A DNA stretch of 64,000 nucleotides from a bacterium (GTDB taxonomy: Bacteria; UBA8248). The notes beneath the pieces are model-generated. The model made no database searches. It saw nothing but the letters and a program-made list of their open reading frames with translations, and was not told the DNA's origin. Of the stretch, positions 24,160 through 32,515 are shown piece by piece. Made by a program: the position numbers and the translations under genes. The number at the start of each line of letters is the position of its first letter. Within the stretch, counting starts at the first letter, position 1. Location: the NCBI GenBank assembly GCA_022828125.1, contig JAJEJD010000020.1, forward strand, positions 1 through 64,000, written 5' to 3'.

Positions 24160-25404
24160 TCATCCCCGCGCGAGCATCTCGATCATCTTCTCCGCACAGG
24201 CATCGGCGAAAGCCGGATCGTTGATGTGCAGATCGAGCGAGATGATCTCCCCCCTCTTCAGATGCTCCGCCAGCGAAGCCGCAAAGGCGGCATCCACCTC
24301 GGGCTGACGCCAGTCGCACACCTCGCGTCCTTCCAGATCGTGGGCTTTTCGTTTCGTGTGCTCGCTGTAGCCTTTCGTGGGTATGAGGACCGATAAGGGA
24401 CCCCGGGCGCGGTTGAGCTTTTCCGCCATCAGGACGCCCAGGGCCTCGAACTCCTCCTGGTTGGTGCGCATGAGGAGGTTCTGGGCGTTGTACTGGAAGA
24501 ACGCCCTTTTTTGATATTCCTCGGGCACCTGGCCCGTCCAGAAATTCGCGTGGTCGAGCGCGCCCGGAACCACGACCTGGGGAATCCCTGCCGAACCCGC
24601 CGCTTCGAGCCTGCCCGCGCCCGCGCTGTATACGCCGTCCACGAGCAGGTCCGTGAGTTCATGCGTGGTGACGTCCACCACGCCGGCCAACTCGCCCAGC
24701 CCGGCCAGGGATTCGAGCGCGCGCCCGCCGGGTCCCGAGGCGTGAAAGAACATGACCTCATAGCCCGCCTCGGTGAGCCGCCTTTCCACCTGCTCGACAC
24801 AGGCCGCCGTACCGCCGAAGGAAGACACTCCGATGAGAGGAGGCGCCGAGCTGTCGTTCTCTCCTTCGACACCCTCTTGTTTCACCATGCCCGCCAGAGC
24901 GAGAGCGGCGTTCTTCAGCACCCCGCGCGTGATGCGGTTCAGGGAGATATCGCCGATGGAGGGAAACATGATGATGTCGCTCTCGGCCACGTACCACTGC
25001 ACGGCCGCCGTCGCGGCGACGACGCTCACCATCACCTTGGGCGCGAGGGGCGGCAGCGCGCGCATGATGGCGCAGGCCATCGAGGTGCCGTTCGCACCGC
25101 CGAGGCCGACCGCGCCCTGAATTTCTCCATTTTGAAATTTTTCGGCCACAACCCGCCTGCCGCCTTCCATCATGATTTCCGAGGCGGCGTTTCTCTCCAT
25201 GCGGCCAAGTTCGTCCCAACTGCGCCCCGCTGCGGCCGCCACCTCCGCACCTGTAACATCCGCACCGACACCCTCGTGCGGCTTGCAGGATAAATCCACC
25301 AGGAGGGGTTTCACGCCCGATTCTGCAAGCGCATCCGCTACGAAGCGCGCTTCCGGCCCCTTGCTGTCCATCGTCACCAATATGGCTGCACCTGGTATCG
25401 ACAT
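24160..25404 (-). CDS. Tm-1-like ATP-binding domain protein (UPF0261 type)
   Basis: This 414-aa protein has the N-terminal Tm-1-like segment ILVTMDSKGPEARFVADALA (about residues 8-27). Further features are QGAVGLGGANGTSMACAIMR (about 115-134), MFPSIGDISLNRITRGVLKN (about 167-186), and GVSSFGGTAACVEQVERRL with FFHASGPGGRALESLAGLGE in the C-terminal half. A HANFWTGQVPEEYQKRAFFQ segment follows. In plants the Tm-1 N-terminal domain binds ATP and viral replicase; the bacterial role is unknown. It is followed 70 nt upstream on the same strand by the TIM-barrel partner, the same two parts that are fused in plant Tm-1. Confidence 0.85.
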   Translation of the reverse strand: MSIPGAAILVTMDSKGPEARFVADALAESGVKPLLVDLSCKPHEGVGADVTGAEVAAAAGRSWDELGRMERNAASEIMMEGGRRVVAEKFQNGEIQGAVGLGGANGTSMACAIMRALPPLAPKVMVSVVAATAAVQWYVAESDIIMFPSIGDISLNRITRGVLKNAALALAGMVKQEGVEGENDSSAPPLIGVSSFGGTAACVEQVERRLTEAGYEVMFFHASGPGGRALESLAGLGELAGVVDVTTHELTDLLVDGVYSAGAGRLEAAGSAGIPQVVVPGALDHANFWTGQVPEEYQKRAFFQYNAQNLLMRTNQEEFEALGVLMAEKLNRARGPLSVLIPTKGYSEHTKRKAHDLEGREVCDWRQPEVDAAFAASLAEHLKRGEIISLDLHINDPAFADACAEKMIEMLARG

Positions 25405-25473
25405 TTTCCTTACCCGAGAAAATCGGTTTTCCTAAAGATTACGCTGAAAAATTCCGCCCGTCGCGTCTGCGCC

Positions 25474-26310
25474 CTATTTCCGCAGCCGTACCGACTTGAA
25501 GCCCTGCGCTGCCTTGGGCACGGCGTCTTCCACCGGAAAGCGCTCGGCGGAGGAGCCGCCCACATAGCCGTCGAAGCGGCTCTCCATGTCGAGGAGTTTC
25601 TCGAAATCGGCAGGCGTCTCAATCGCTCCCCCATGACAGGTGAAAATTCTCTCCTCATATTTCGGCAACAAAGCGTCGAATATGGCCGTCGCCCGCTGCG
25701 CGGCCAGATCGAGCGGCATCACCGTCTTGGAGCCGATGGAGCCGCCAGAGCTGTTCCCGAAGTGAATGATAATGTTGTCCACGCCCGCCTCCGCCATGGC
25801 GAGGGCCTCACCCGGCGTCGTCGTGAAGGCTTTGGTGAACATGCCCTTCCCGCTCGCGTATCGCAGAACGTCGACTTCTTTCGAAAAGCCCATGCCGGTT
25901 TCCTCCAGGTCTTTCCGGAAGTTCCCGTCAATGAGGGCGACGGTGGGGCAGTTCATCACCCCGTGGAAGCCCGCCGCTGCAATTTTATCCACGAACCCGG
26001 ACATGTCTCTCGTGGGGTCCGCTCCCAGAAGACCCGCGACCACGGGGCATTCCCTCACGACGTTCAGGATGGAGCGCTCGCCCAGTTCGAGCGTGATGGC
26101 ATTTGCGTCTCCGATGGGCAGGTAGCCCGCCATCGAACTCAGGCCCTGCATCCGGTAGTAGGCGAGATTGAAGGTGGTGACGAGGTCCGCTCCGCCGCGC
26201 GCGGCGAATTTCGCCGTTATGCCGCTGCCGCAAAGCGCATCGTAGACGGCGCGCCCGGCGTCCCTCTCGGCCCGCAGGCGGGCCGTGATTCCATCCCGGG
26301 AGAAGTCCAT
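25474..26310 (-). CDS. Phosphoenolpyruvate hydrolase-like TIM-barrel protein (Tm-1 C-terminal-domain family)
   Basis: This 278-aa protein shows the PEP-hydrolase/IGPS-like barrel features: GSGITAKFAARGGADLVTTF (about residues 29-48), MQGLSSMAGYLPIGDANAIT, GFHGVMNCPTVALIDGNFRK and DNIIIHFGNSSGGSIGSKT. It ends with FDGYVGGSSAERFPVEDAV. In plant Tm-1 and several bacteria this domain accompanies the Tm-1-like domain, and here the genes are adjacent on one strand (barrel gene first, 70-nt gap). The physiological reaction in bacteria is not established; hydrolase activity is the family annotation only. Confidence 0.85.
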   Translation of the reverse strand: MDFSRDGITARLRAERDAGRAVYDALCGSGITAKFAARGGADLVTTFNLAYYRMQGLSSMAGYLPIGDANAITLELGERSILNVVRECPVVAGLLGADPTRDMSGFVDKIAAAGFHGVMNCPTVALIDGNFRKDLEETGMGFSKEVDVLRYASGKGMFTKAFTTTPGEALAMAEAGVDNIIIHFGNSSGGSIGSKTVMPLDLAAQRATAIFDALLPKYEERIFTCHGGAIETPADFEKLLDMESRFDGYVGGSSAERFPVEDAVPKAAQGFKSVRLRK

Positions 26311-26647
26311 GTATATGTTATCCTCTAAATATCAATAGGTTATCTGGCTTTTTCAAGAGGTTACTCAACATATTACCACATAAGCGTTTATGATACAGTG
26401 CGGTAATGTATTTTGATGTATTTTCCACTTGAAACCATGCCCGCCTTTGTGTGAAAATAACAAGTGGAAAAGGCAGGCGACCTATCGCCTTCAAAATCAT
26501 ATTGTTCCAAGGATAAGTTCCAGTGGTCCCGTTCGCCCGAGCCGCTCCGCCCCGTTTTCCGGGTGGAGCGGCACGGGGCCACACCTGACCCGTTACAGAC
26601 ATAATTCAAATCGGCTGAGTGAAAACGCGGAAATTCTCCGGAGCGCT
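26311..26647. other. Intergenic region with nested inverted repeats, AT-rich
   Basis: These 337 nt lie between the PEP-hydrolase-like gene start and the BatA gene end, both minus strand. ATTACC (26372-26377) pairs with GGTAAT (26402-26407) around an inner CATAA (26379-26383) / TTATG (26388-26392). GCCGCTCC (26541-26548) pairs with GGAGCGGC (26565-26572) and may be a factor-dependent end for the long BatA operon, although no T-run follows. A possible promoter for the minus strand is TTGAAA / 17 nt / GATATT (26356-26328), but it is very close to the ATG. No protein gene is seen. Confidence 0.45.
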
Positions 26648-28780
26648 TCAGGTCCTGTCCGCCAGGAAGGCCTCGGCGACGAATATCCCCCCCAGTGCGA
26701 GAAACAAAAGCGCGCCCAGGTCGATGAGCCTCAAGATGGAGCGCAGCGGGTCCGAGTCGTTCGCAGGCAAATCTCGAACGTCGAGTTTCTCGAGTTTTTC
26801 CTTGAAAATGCTCATCTCCACGGGGGAGATTTTCGCCTCGGATGCGGGCGCGTTCACGGCCACGAAATGTTTTTCATCGGGCGTGAGTACGCGATAAAAG
26901 CCCGCGCGGTAGGCGTCGCGGTAATAGGCGACGGCGCCGCCGCTTCCCGCCTTGCCCAGCCTGAGCCCCTCGGCGGGCGCAGGCTCGGAACCCGATGCTT
27001 TTTCCGTGAATTGAATCGCGCGTTCTTCCCGAGCCGGCCCGCGTATCTGTATCGCCTCACCGACCCGCCGGACGGGCGCCCTGATTTCGAACGCCTCTCC
27101 TGCATCCGCAGACGAAGACACCCCCTTATGGGTGCCTCCCAGAAAGTCCGAAACGCCCCGCATGAAGGGAACGAAAACGGGGCGTACGGCGAGGTCCGTC
27201 CAGTCCCGGTCGCACGTAGAGCCCCACACCATCACCTGGCCCGAACCCACCGAACCGACTACGAGTACAGGGGCGCCGTCCGGTAGTTCCAGCAAAGCCC
27301 GTCCGCCTCTCGCAGGCGCCAGCGGCGTGATCCGGGCCAGACGCAAGGCGGAGAAAAACCGCCCGCCGTTTATCCCCAGCAAGGAGAAGACCGGGTGCGC
27401 CTCCTCGCCCTGCGTGATCTTGAGGCTTCGGGACGGGCGCAGCGTGACGGGTACTTTCGCCGTGGCCGGCAGCCAGCCGAGTCCTGCAGCCTTATCGTTC
27501 GACAGTTCGCCCGTGGCCCAGAAAAGACCACCGCCTTTTTCGACGAAACTCCTCAGCCCCTGCTTCGCCCGGTCGGGCCAGCGGCCCAGGTTGCAGGCGA
27601 TGACGTAGTCGTACTCGTCCCATGGCACGTTATTCAGCTCATAAGACGCCACGACGCGCGTGAGCACGGGGGATTCTCCGCCCAAAGGGGCCGCGCTCAG
27701 GGCGTTGACGATGAAAAAGGTCTCGCTGTCCTGAAGCCCGCGCTTCGGGTCCCCGTCGATGACCAGCGCGCGCAGGCGCTTGCCGATGCCCGCCGCGAAA
27801 TAGAAGCGGTTCGTCGCCGAGAGGTTGTCCTCCGGCAACTCGAGGCGGCCGTAGAGCACGCCCTTCTCGGGCGCGTTCACCCGAAAGCTCACCGGGCTCG
27901 CCCCGTTCGGTTCGAGGTCCACCTCTATCGTTTCCTGAAGCTCTTCACCCACGTACAACCGTACGGGCACTTTGGACTTCTGCTCCTCTCCCCGATTGAA
28001 GACGCGCGCGCCGATGGTAAAGGAAAAACCCGCCTTGGGCGGCCACGGCTTCATCTTCACGTCCTGGAAGCTCAAATCCTCCACCCCGGCCTCGGGGGCC
28101 ACGCGCACGAATTGCAGATGCACGTGCGGGTTCCATTGCTTGAGATTGCGAATCTGAAACGACTCCCAGTCGCCCCGGGCGAAATCGCTGAAAACGACGA
28201 TGTTCCTCCGCCCCGCTTTGGGCGATGCGTTCTCGAGCGCATGCCGGACAACGCGGGCGGGCGCTCCTTTGGCGTCGGTCTGGCGGACCTGCTCCAGGGC
28301 CGCGAGGGCATCCTCGCGCTTCAGTTCCTTGAGCGGAGCGGCGGCCGGTTCTCCGGCGGTCGCCGCGATGCTCATGCGATCCGCATCCGACATGTCCTCG
28401 ATCATCCGCCTCACGGCGCGTTTGGACACGTCGAATCGACTGCCCTTTCCCGTCTCAAACGCCATGCTGGCCGAATTGTCGATCACCGCGACGGTGTGCT
28501 CGGGGAACCATCCGACGCCCGCCACGCCGCCTTCGGTTTCGAGGAGAGGGCGCGACGCCAGGAAGATGATGATTCCCACGGCGCACACCCGCAGAAACAG
28601 GAGTATCCAGTTCCTGAGTCTGCTGCGGTTCGTGATGCGGCGCTGCGTCCTGAGCAGGAACTCGAAAGTGGGAAGCCGGTACCTGCGGACGAGGCGCCTG
28701 CGCAGCAGGTGTATCAGGATGGGGAGAAAAACGAGCCCCATCCCCCAGAGAAGCGCGCTATGTAAAAACTGGAAACTCAA
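26648..28780 (-). CDS. BatA-like membrane protein with von Willebrand A domain
   Basis: This 710-aa protein starts with the aerotolerance-regulator N-terminal domain: a membrane span (LHSALLWGMGLVFLPILIHL), a basic loop with LLRRRLVRRYRLPTFEFLLR, and a second span (NWILLFLRVCAVGIIIFLAS). A VWA domain follows with the metal site DNSASM (about residues 97-102). A large periplasmic part contains a glutamine-amidotransferase-like region (about residues 350-480, with EYDYVIACNLGRWP), and a last span is near the C-terminus (LGALLFLALGGIFVAEAFLA). It is the last gene of the MoxR/DUF58 operon and probably forms a membrane complex whose VWA domain is remodelled by MoxR. Confidence 0.82.
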   Translation of the reverse strand: MSFQFLHSALLWGMGLVFLPILIHLLRRRLVRRYRLPTFEFLLRTQRRITNRSRLRNWILLFLRVCAVGIIIFLASRPLLETEGGVAGVGWFPEHTVAVIDNSASMAFETGKGSRFDVSKRAVRRMIEDMSDADRMSIAATAGEPAAAPLKELKREDALAALEQVRQTDAKGAPARVVRHALENASPKAGRRNIVVFSDFARGDWESFQIRNLKQWNPHVHLQFVRVAPEAGVEDLSFQDVKMKPWPPKAGFSFTIGARVFNRGEEQKSKVPVRLYVGEELQETIEVDLEPNGASPVSFRVNAPEKGVLYGRLELPEDNLSATNRFYFAAGIGKRLRALVIDGDPKRGLQDSETFFIVNALSAAPLGGESPVLTRVVASYELNNVPWDEYDYVIACNLGRWPDRAKQGLRSFVEKGGGLFWATGELSNDKAAGLGWLPATAKVPVTLRPSRSLKITQGEEAHPVFSLLGINGGRFFSALRLARITPLAPARGGRALLELPDGAPVLVVGSVGSGQVMVWGSTCDRDWTDLAVRPVFVPFMRGVSDFLGGTHKGVSSSADAGEAFEIRAPVRRVGEAIQIRGPAREERAIQFTEKASGSEPAPAEGLRLGKAGSGGAVAYYRDAYRAGFYRVLTPDEKHFVAVNAPASEAKISPVEMSIFKEKLEKLDVRDLPANDSDPLRSILRLIDLGALLFLALGGIFVAEAFLADRT

Positions 28781-28805
28781 AGTCCCCTTCTCCCCAAACG
28801 CCCCG

Positions 28806-29699
28806 CTACACCCTCGAGCGGCTGCGCCACGCCAGAAAGCGGATGAGGCCCCTGTCCAGCGGCTCGGCCGTCGAGACGAGATGATAGTCCACGCCCAAGT
28901 CGGCGCACCGCTCGCGCGTTTGCTCGAGAAATTCTTCCAGAAGCCCGAGATAGGGCCTCTTCACCACCTCGCATTCCACGGTGATGTTCCTGTCGATCTC
29001 GACGTCATCCATCCTGGCGAGGCCTTCGAAGGGAAACTCGAGTTCCACGCTGTCGAGGATGTGGAATACGATGACGTCGCTCCCCTTGAGGCACAGGAGC
29101 TTGAGCGCTTTTTCCACGGCCTCGGGGTCATCGAGCAAATCGGAAACGATTACGACGAGCCCCCTTCGCTTCAGGCGTTCCGCCAGGTCAAGCATCGAGC
29201 GGGCGATTCCGGTGCCCCCGCCGGGGGTGGCCGCCTGAAGGCCCGCCAGCAGGGTCAGCAAGTGCTTTCTGATCGATTTGGGCGGAACCTGCACGTCTTC
29301 GGTTTCATGGGAAATCACCAGACCCACCGAATCAGACTGGCCCAGCAGCAGATGCGACATCGCCGAGGAGAGCGTGGCCGCATACGCCCACTTGCTCAGG
29401 GGTCCGTCGCCGAAATCCATCGAGGCGCTCGCGTCGACGACGAGGTGCGCGTAGAGGTTCGTCTCGTCCTCGTATTGCTTCACGAGGTAGCGGTCGAATT
29501 TCCCGTAGGCCTTCCAGTCGATGTGCCGGAGCTCGTCGCCCGGACTGTACGCCCTGTGCTCCTCGAAATCGACGCTGAAACCGCGCGAGCGGCTCCTGTG
29601 CACGCCGCTCATCAGGCCCTCGACCACGTGGCGGGCGCGCAGCTGGAGGTTGGACAAACGCGAGATGACGAGGGGGTCGAAATACTGGTCCGTGTTCAA
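28806..29699 (-). CDS. DUF58-domain protein (MoxR partner)
   Basis: This 297-aa protein has LSNLQLRARHVVEGLMSGVH at about residues 14-33 and the DUF58 signature HIDWKAYGKFDRYLVKQYED at about 58-77. A VWA-like fold follows with VDASASMDFG (about 87-96). Such proteins are standard clients of MoxR ATPases. An ATG near the domain start is missing; TTG at 29699, with an AGGGA sequence about 8 nt upstream, is the best start, and the longer open frame to 30596 is antisense-type shadow sequence over moxR. It is 23 nt after the moxR stop and 25 nt before the BatA gene. Confidence 0.85.
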   Translation of the reverse strand: MNTDQYFDPLVISRLSNLQLRARHVVEGLMSGVHRSRSRGFSVDFEEHRAYSPGDELRHIDWKAYGKFDRYLVKQYEDETNLYAHLVVDASASMDFGDGPLSKWAYAATLSSAMSHLLLGQSDSVGLVISHETEDVQVPPKSIRKHLLTLLAGLQAATPGGGTGIARSMLDLAERLKRRGLVVIVSDLLDDPEAVEKALKLLCLKGSDVIVFHILDSVELEFPFEGLARMDDVEIDRNITVECEVVKRPYLGLLEEFLEQTRERCADLGVDYHLVSTAEPLDRGLIRFLAWRSRSRV

Positions 29700-29722
29700 G
29701 CCAATTCCCTTCGAGCAGGCCT

Positions 29723-30775
29723 CTACGCGGCTTCGGTGGCCTCCGCCGGGGGCGCGATGGTTTCGAGCAGTTGCCGTATCAGGGAGACGGAGTCGTGGCC
29801 TTCCGCCTGGCCCCGGAAGTTCACCAGAATCCGGTGGCGCAGCACGGGTTCGGCCAGCGCCCGCACGTCCTCGATGGTGGCGGCGTAGCGTCCCCGGAGC
29901 AGCGCCCGCGCCCGCGCTCCGAGAATCAGATACTGGCTCGCCCTCGGACCCGCGCCCCACTCCACGAAATTGCGAACGAATTCCGGAGCGCTCTCGTCGT
30001 CGGGACGGGATGCGCGCGCGAGCGACACCGCGTATTCCACCACGTAGGGCGCCGCCGGCACGCGGCGCACCAGTTCCTGAAACGCCAGAATCTGCTCGTT
30101 GTCCAATATCTCTTCGAGTTTGGGGTCGTAGTTCGAGGTCGTCTGCGCGACGATTTCTTTCTCTTCCGCCAAACTCGGGTACGACACCCCGATCTCGAAC
30201 ATGAACCTGTCCAGTTGCGCTTCGGGCAGCGGATAGGTGCCTTCCTGCTCCACGGGGTTCTGGGTCGCGAGAACGAAAAACGGCGGGTTCAGGTAGTGCG
30301 CCTGCCCGCCGGCCGTCACGTGCAGTTCCTGCATGGCCTGCAGAAGCGCCGCCTGCGTCTTGGGCGACGTGCGGTTGATCTCGTCCGCCAGCAGTATCTG
30401 CGTGAAGATGGGTCCGCGAATGAAGCGGAAGGAACGCCTCCCCTCCATGGTGTCGTCGAGTATGTCCGTGCCCGTGATGTCCGACGGCATCAGATCGGGC
30501 GTGAACTGGATGCGGTTGAAATCGAGCTGCAACACGCGCGCCAGGGTGCGTATGAGCAGGGTTTTCGCCAGACCCGGCACGCCGACCAGAAGGCAATGGC
30601 CCTTGGAAAGCAGGGCTATCATGACCAGGTCGATCACTTCCGCCTGTCCGACGATGATCTTGTGCACCTGTTCGAGGATGGCGTCGCGCTTCACGCCTAT
30701 CTCGCGCGCCACCTCCACGTCCACCTCGTTCATGCCCGTCTCTTCGTTTCCCAATACACCTGTTTCATCGTTCAT
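29723..30775 (-). CDS. MoxR-family AAA+ ATPase
   Basis: This 350-aa AAA+ protein has Walker [17 protein letters not shown] (about residues 54-69), Walker B/sensor region [20 protein letters not shown] (about 124-143), sensor 1 in [20 protein letters not shown] (about 168-187), and [13 protein letters not shown]. MoxR ATPases act as chaperones for VWA-containing partners in the cytoplasm, often for metal insertion or envelope stress. It is followed by the DUF58 gene and preceded by the peptidase/TPR gene with an 18-nt gap, all minus strand. Confidence 0.93.
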   Translation of the reverse strand: MNDETGVLGNEETGMNEVDVEVAREIGVKRDAILEQVHKIIVGQAEVIDLVMIALLSKGHCLLVGVPGLAKTLLIRTLARVLQLDFNRIQFTPDLMPSDITGTDILDDTMEGRRSFRFIRGPIFTQILLADEINRTSPKTQAALLQAMQELHVTAGGQAHYLNPPFFVLATQNPVEQEGTYPLPEAQLDRFMFEIGVSYPSLAEEKEIVAQTTSNYDPKLEEILDNEQILAFQELVRRVPAAPYVVEYAVSLARASRPDDESAPEFVRNFVEWGAGPRASQYLILGARARALLRGRYAATIEDVRALAEPVLRHRILVNFRGQAEGHDSVSLIRQLLETIAPPAEATEAA

Positions 30776-30793
30776 TGCGAATCGCCTCTCGAT

Positions 30794-32515
30794 TTAGCGG
30801 GACGACATGAGGCGAAGGGCTTCACGCTCGCGCTTCGCCTTTTCCGCCTCGCCCGTTCTTTCGTAATGCGCCAGCAGGCGCTCATGTACCACTCGAATGA
30901 AGGGGTTGATATGCAACACCTCCTCCCACGCCCTGAGGGCGCGCCCGGGCCTCCCGCCCATCTCGCTCGCCAGCGCCTTGTGCACGTGCGTCATCGCGTA
31001 ATCCGGGTCCACCTTCAGCGCCCTCCTGATGTGCTGCTCGGCCTCGGGAATCATGCCCAGGTGTATCTCGATCTGGGCCGCGCGGTTGAGGAGGGGCTGG
31101 GAGTGCGGCTCATCGCGCAGGGCGCGGCGATATTCGATCAGCGCCGCCCGCATCCTCCCCCGGAACGAGAGCCTGTCGCCCAGCCTCATGCGCCTTCTGG
31201 CCACGGCGCTCTTGAGCGCGGCCAGGTCGATCGTGCGCTCGCTCATCGGCCCTTTGGGCTTCAACTTCGGCAAAGAGACCTGCGAGCCCGCATGCGGGCG
31301 AAGGGGTAGTTTTTTGAGGTCCGCTATCCAGAGCCTCTCGAACCCGCCCAGGTCGACTCCGGCGACCAATCGAAGCCCCGGCTCGGCGCTCTGGGGCGGG
31401 CCGGTGGATTCGAGCTCGACGAGGCTCGCCCGCCTTTGGTGACGCATCCCGGGGTTTTCTTCTCCAAGCGCCGGCGCACCCTGCGTTCTCGGCGCGGGCG
31501 CGGCGCTCCCGATGCCCGCCAGCAGGCGGACGAGCGCGTTCTCGCCCATCGTGCGTTGAATGAAATCCACGGCCGAGGCCGCCTCCGCATAAGCGAGGTG
31601 CACCTCCTGCGGCGTTTCGAGATAGATGAGGCTCGGCTCCATCTTCTTGAACGGGACGTAGACGTTCGTCTCCCTCGCATTGAACAGCAAGGCCTCCTCG
31701 CCCGGGTGGAGGAAGCCGCCTTCCCCGCCACGCCATTTTTTCTCCAGGTACTTGGCGATTCCCTCGTGCAGCCAGATGGGAGCGCGATTCTTCGTCGCCA
31801 GCACGATGAGATAGTGGACGTATTCGTGCGCCGCCGTGTCGAGCCAGCGGTAACCCCGCAGGAGCGCGCCGGGAGATAAAAACATTATCTTGTTGAACTT
31901 GCATACCCCGACCGCGCCCTTCTCCTCGATGTCGCGCCTCGAGAGCGTGGATGAGCGGTGGAAGCGGACGGAGTCCGAGAAAAGCTCCACGCGGATGCGC
32001 TGGGTGGGCCGCACGCCCAATATCTCCCCATAGCTCGCATAGGCCTTCTCCAGCGCATCGCCCAGATAAGGCAGCAGAACGGCGTCTTCCCCCGGGTCGT
32101 ACCAGATGTCGAAATGCGCCGTTTTATACGCCTTGAAGCCTTTCATCGCCGTTTGCGTCTGGCGCACGTGGAGCCTCAGTTCGAGCCACTCGCTGTCTCC
32201 CGGACGCTTCTTGAGCGCCGCGTTGAGATTGGCGAGCGATTCGGCGTATCGGCCCTCGAGGTAATCCGCAGCCCCCGAAAGCGCCGACCACGCCGCCAGA
32301 CCGGGGGATTCGGCGTCGAGCGATGCGATTTTCTTTCTGGCCTCCACAAGATTCCACGCCCGAAGCTCGTCCACCACCGCGCGATAGCCGTCGGGCCGCT
32401 CCACGGCCTGGGAGAGAGGCACCGCGCGGTTGACGGTATGCGTCCAGGCGGAAGGAGCGAAAGCCGCGATCAAAGAAGCGCAAATGAGGCCTGTGAGAAA
32501 TTTTTTGCGCATCAT
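30794..32515 (-). CDS. Secreted peptidase-MA-like protein with C-terminal TPR repeats
   Basis: This 573-aa protein has a signal peptide (MRKKFLTGLICASLIAAFAP, cleavage near AWT). A helical region with one TPR-like unit (about residues 50-110) comes next, then a gluzincin-type domain with the metal motif AAHEYVHYLIVLATKN (HExxH, about 227-242) and WLHEGIAKYLEKKWRG, which carries the downstream Glu ligand. TPR repeats fill about residues 455-565 (ALIEYRRALRDEPHSQPLLN, EAEQHIRRALKVDPDYAMTH). It is probably a periplasmic metallopeptidase or scaffold. The ATG overlaps the DUF4175 stop by 4 nt (32512-32515), so it is translationally coupled inside the envelope operon. Confidence 0.78.
   Translation of the reverse strand: MMRKKFLTGLICASLIAAFAPSAWTHTVNRAVPLSQAVERPDGYRAVVDELRAWNLVEARKKIASLDAESPGLAAWSALSGAADYLEGRYAESLANLNAALKKRPGDSEWLELRLHVRQTQTAMKGFKAYKTAHFDIWYDPGEDAVLLPYLGDALEKAYASYGEILGVRPTQRIRVELFSDSVRFHRSSTLSRRDIEEKGAVGVCKFNKIMFLSPGALLRGYRWLDTAAHEYVHYLIVLATKNRAPIWLHEGIAKYLEKKWRGGEGGFLHPGEEALLFNARETNVYVPFKKMEPSLIYLETPQEVHLAYAEAASAVDFIQRTMGENALVRLLAGIGSAAPAPRTQGAPALGEENPGMRHQRRASLVELESTGPPQSAEPGLRLVAGVDLGGFERLWIADLKKLPLRPHAGSQVSLPKLKPKGPMSERTIDLAALKSAVARRRMRLGDRLSFRGRMRAALIEYRRALRDEPHSQPLLNRAAQIEIHLGMIPEAEQHIRRALKVDPDYAMTHVHKALASEMGGRPGRALRAWEEVLHINPFIRVVHERLLAHYERTGEAEKAKREREALRLMSSR

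Noticed and set aside
28806-30596. A 596-aa reading of the DUF58 gene
   Set aside because: The N-terminal 300 residues are an out-of-frame reading of moxR; the domain starts at TTG 29699.
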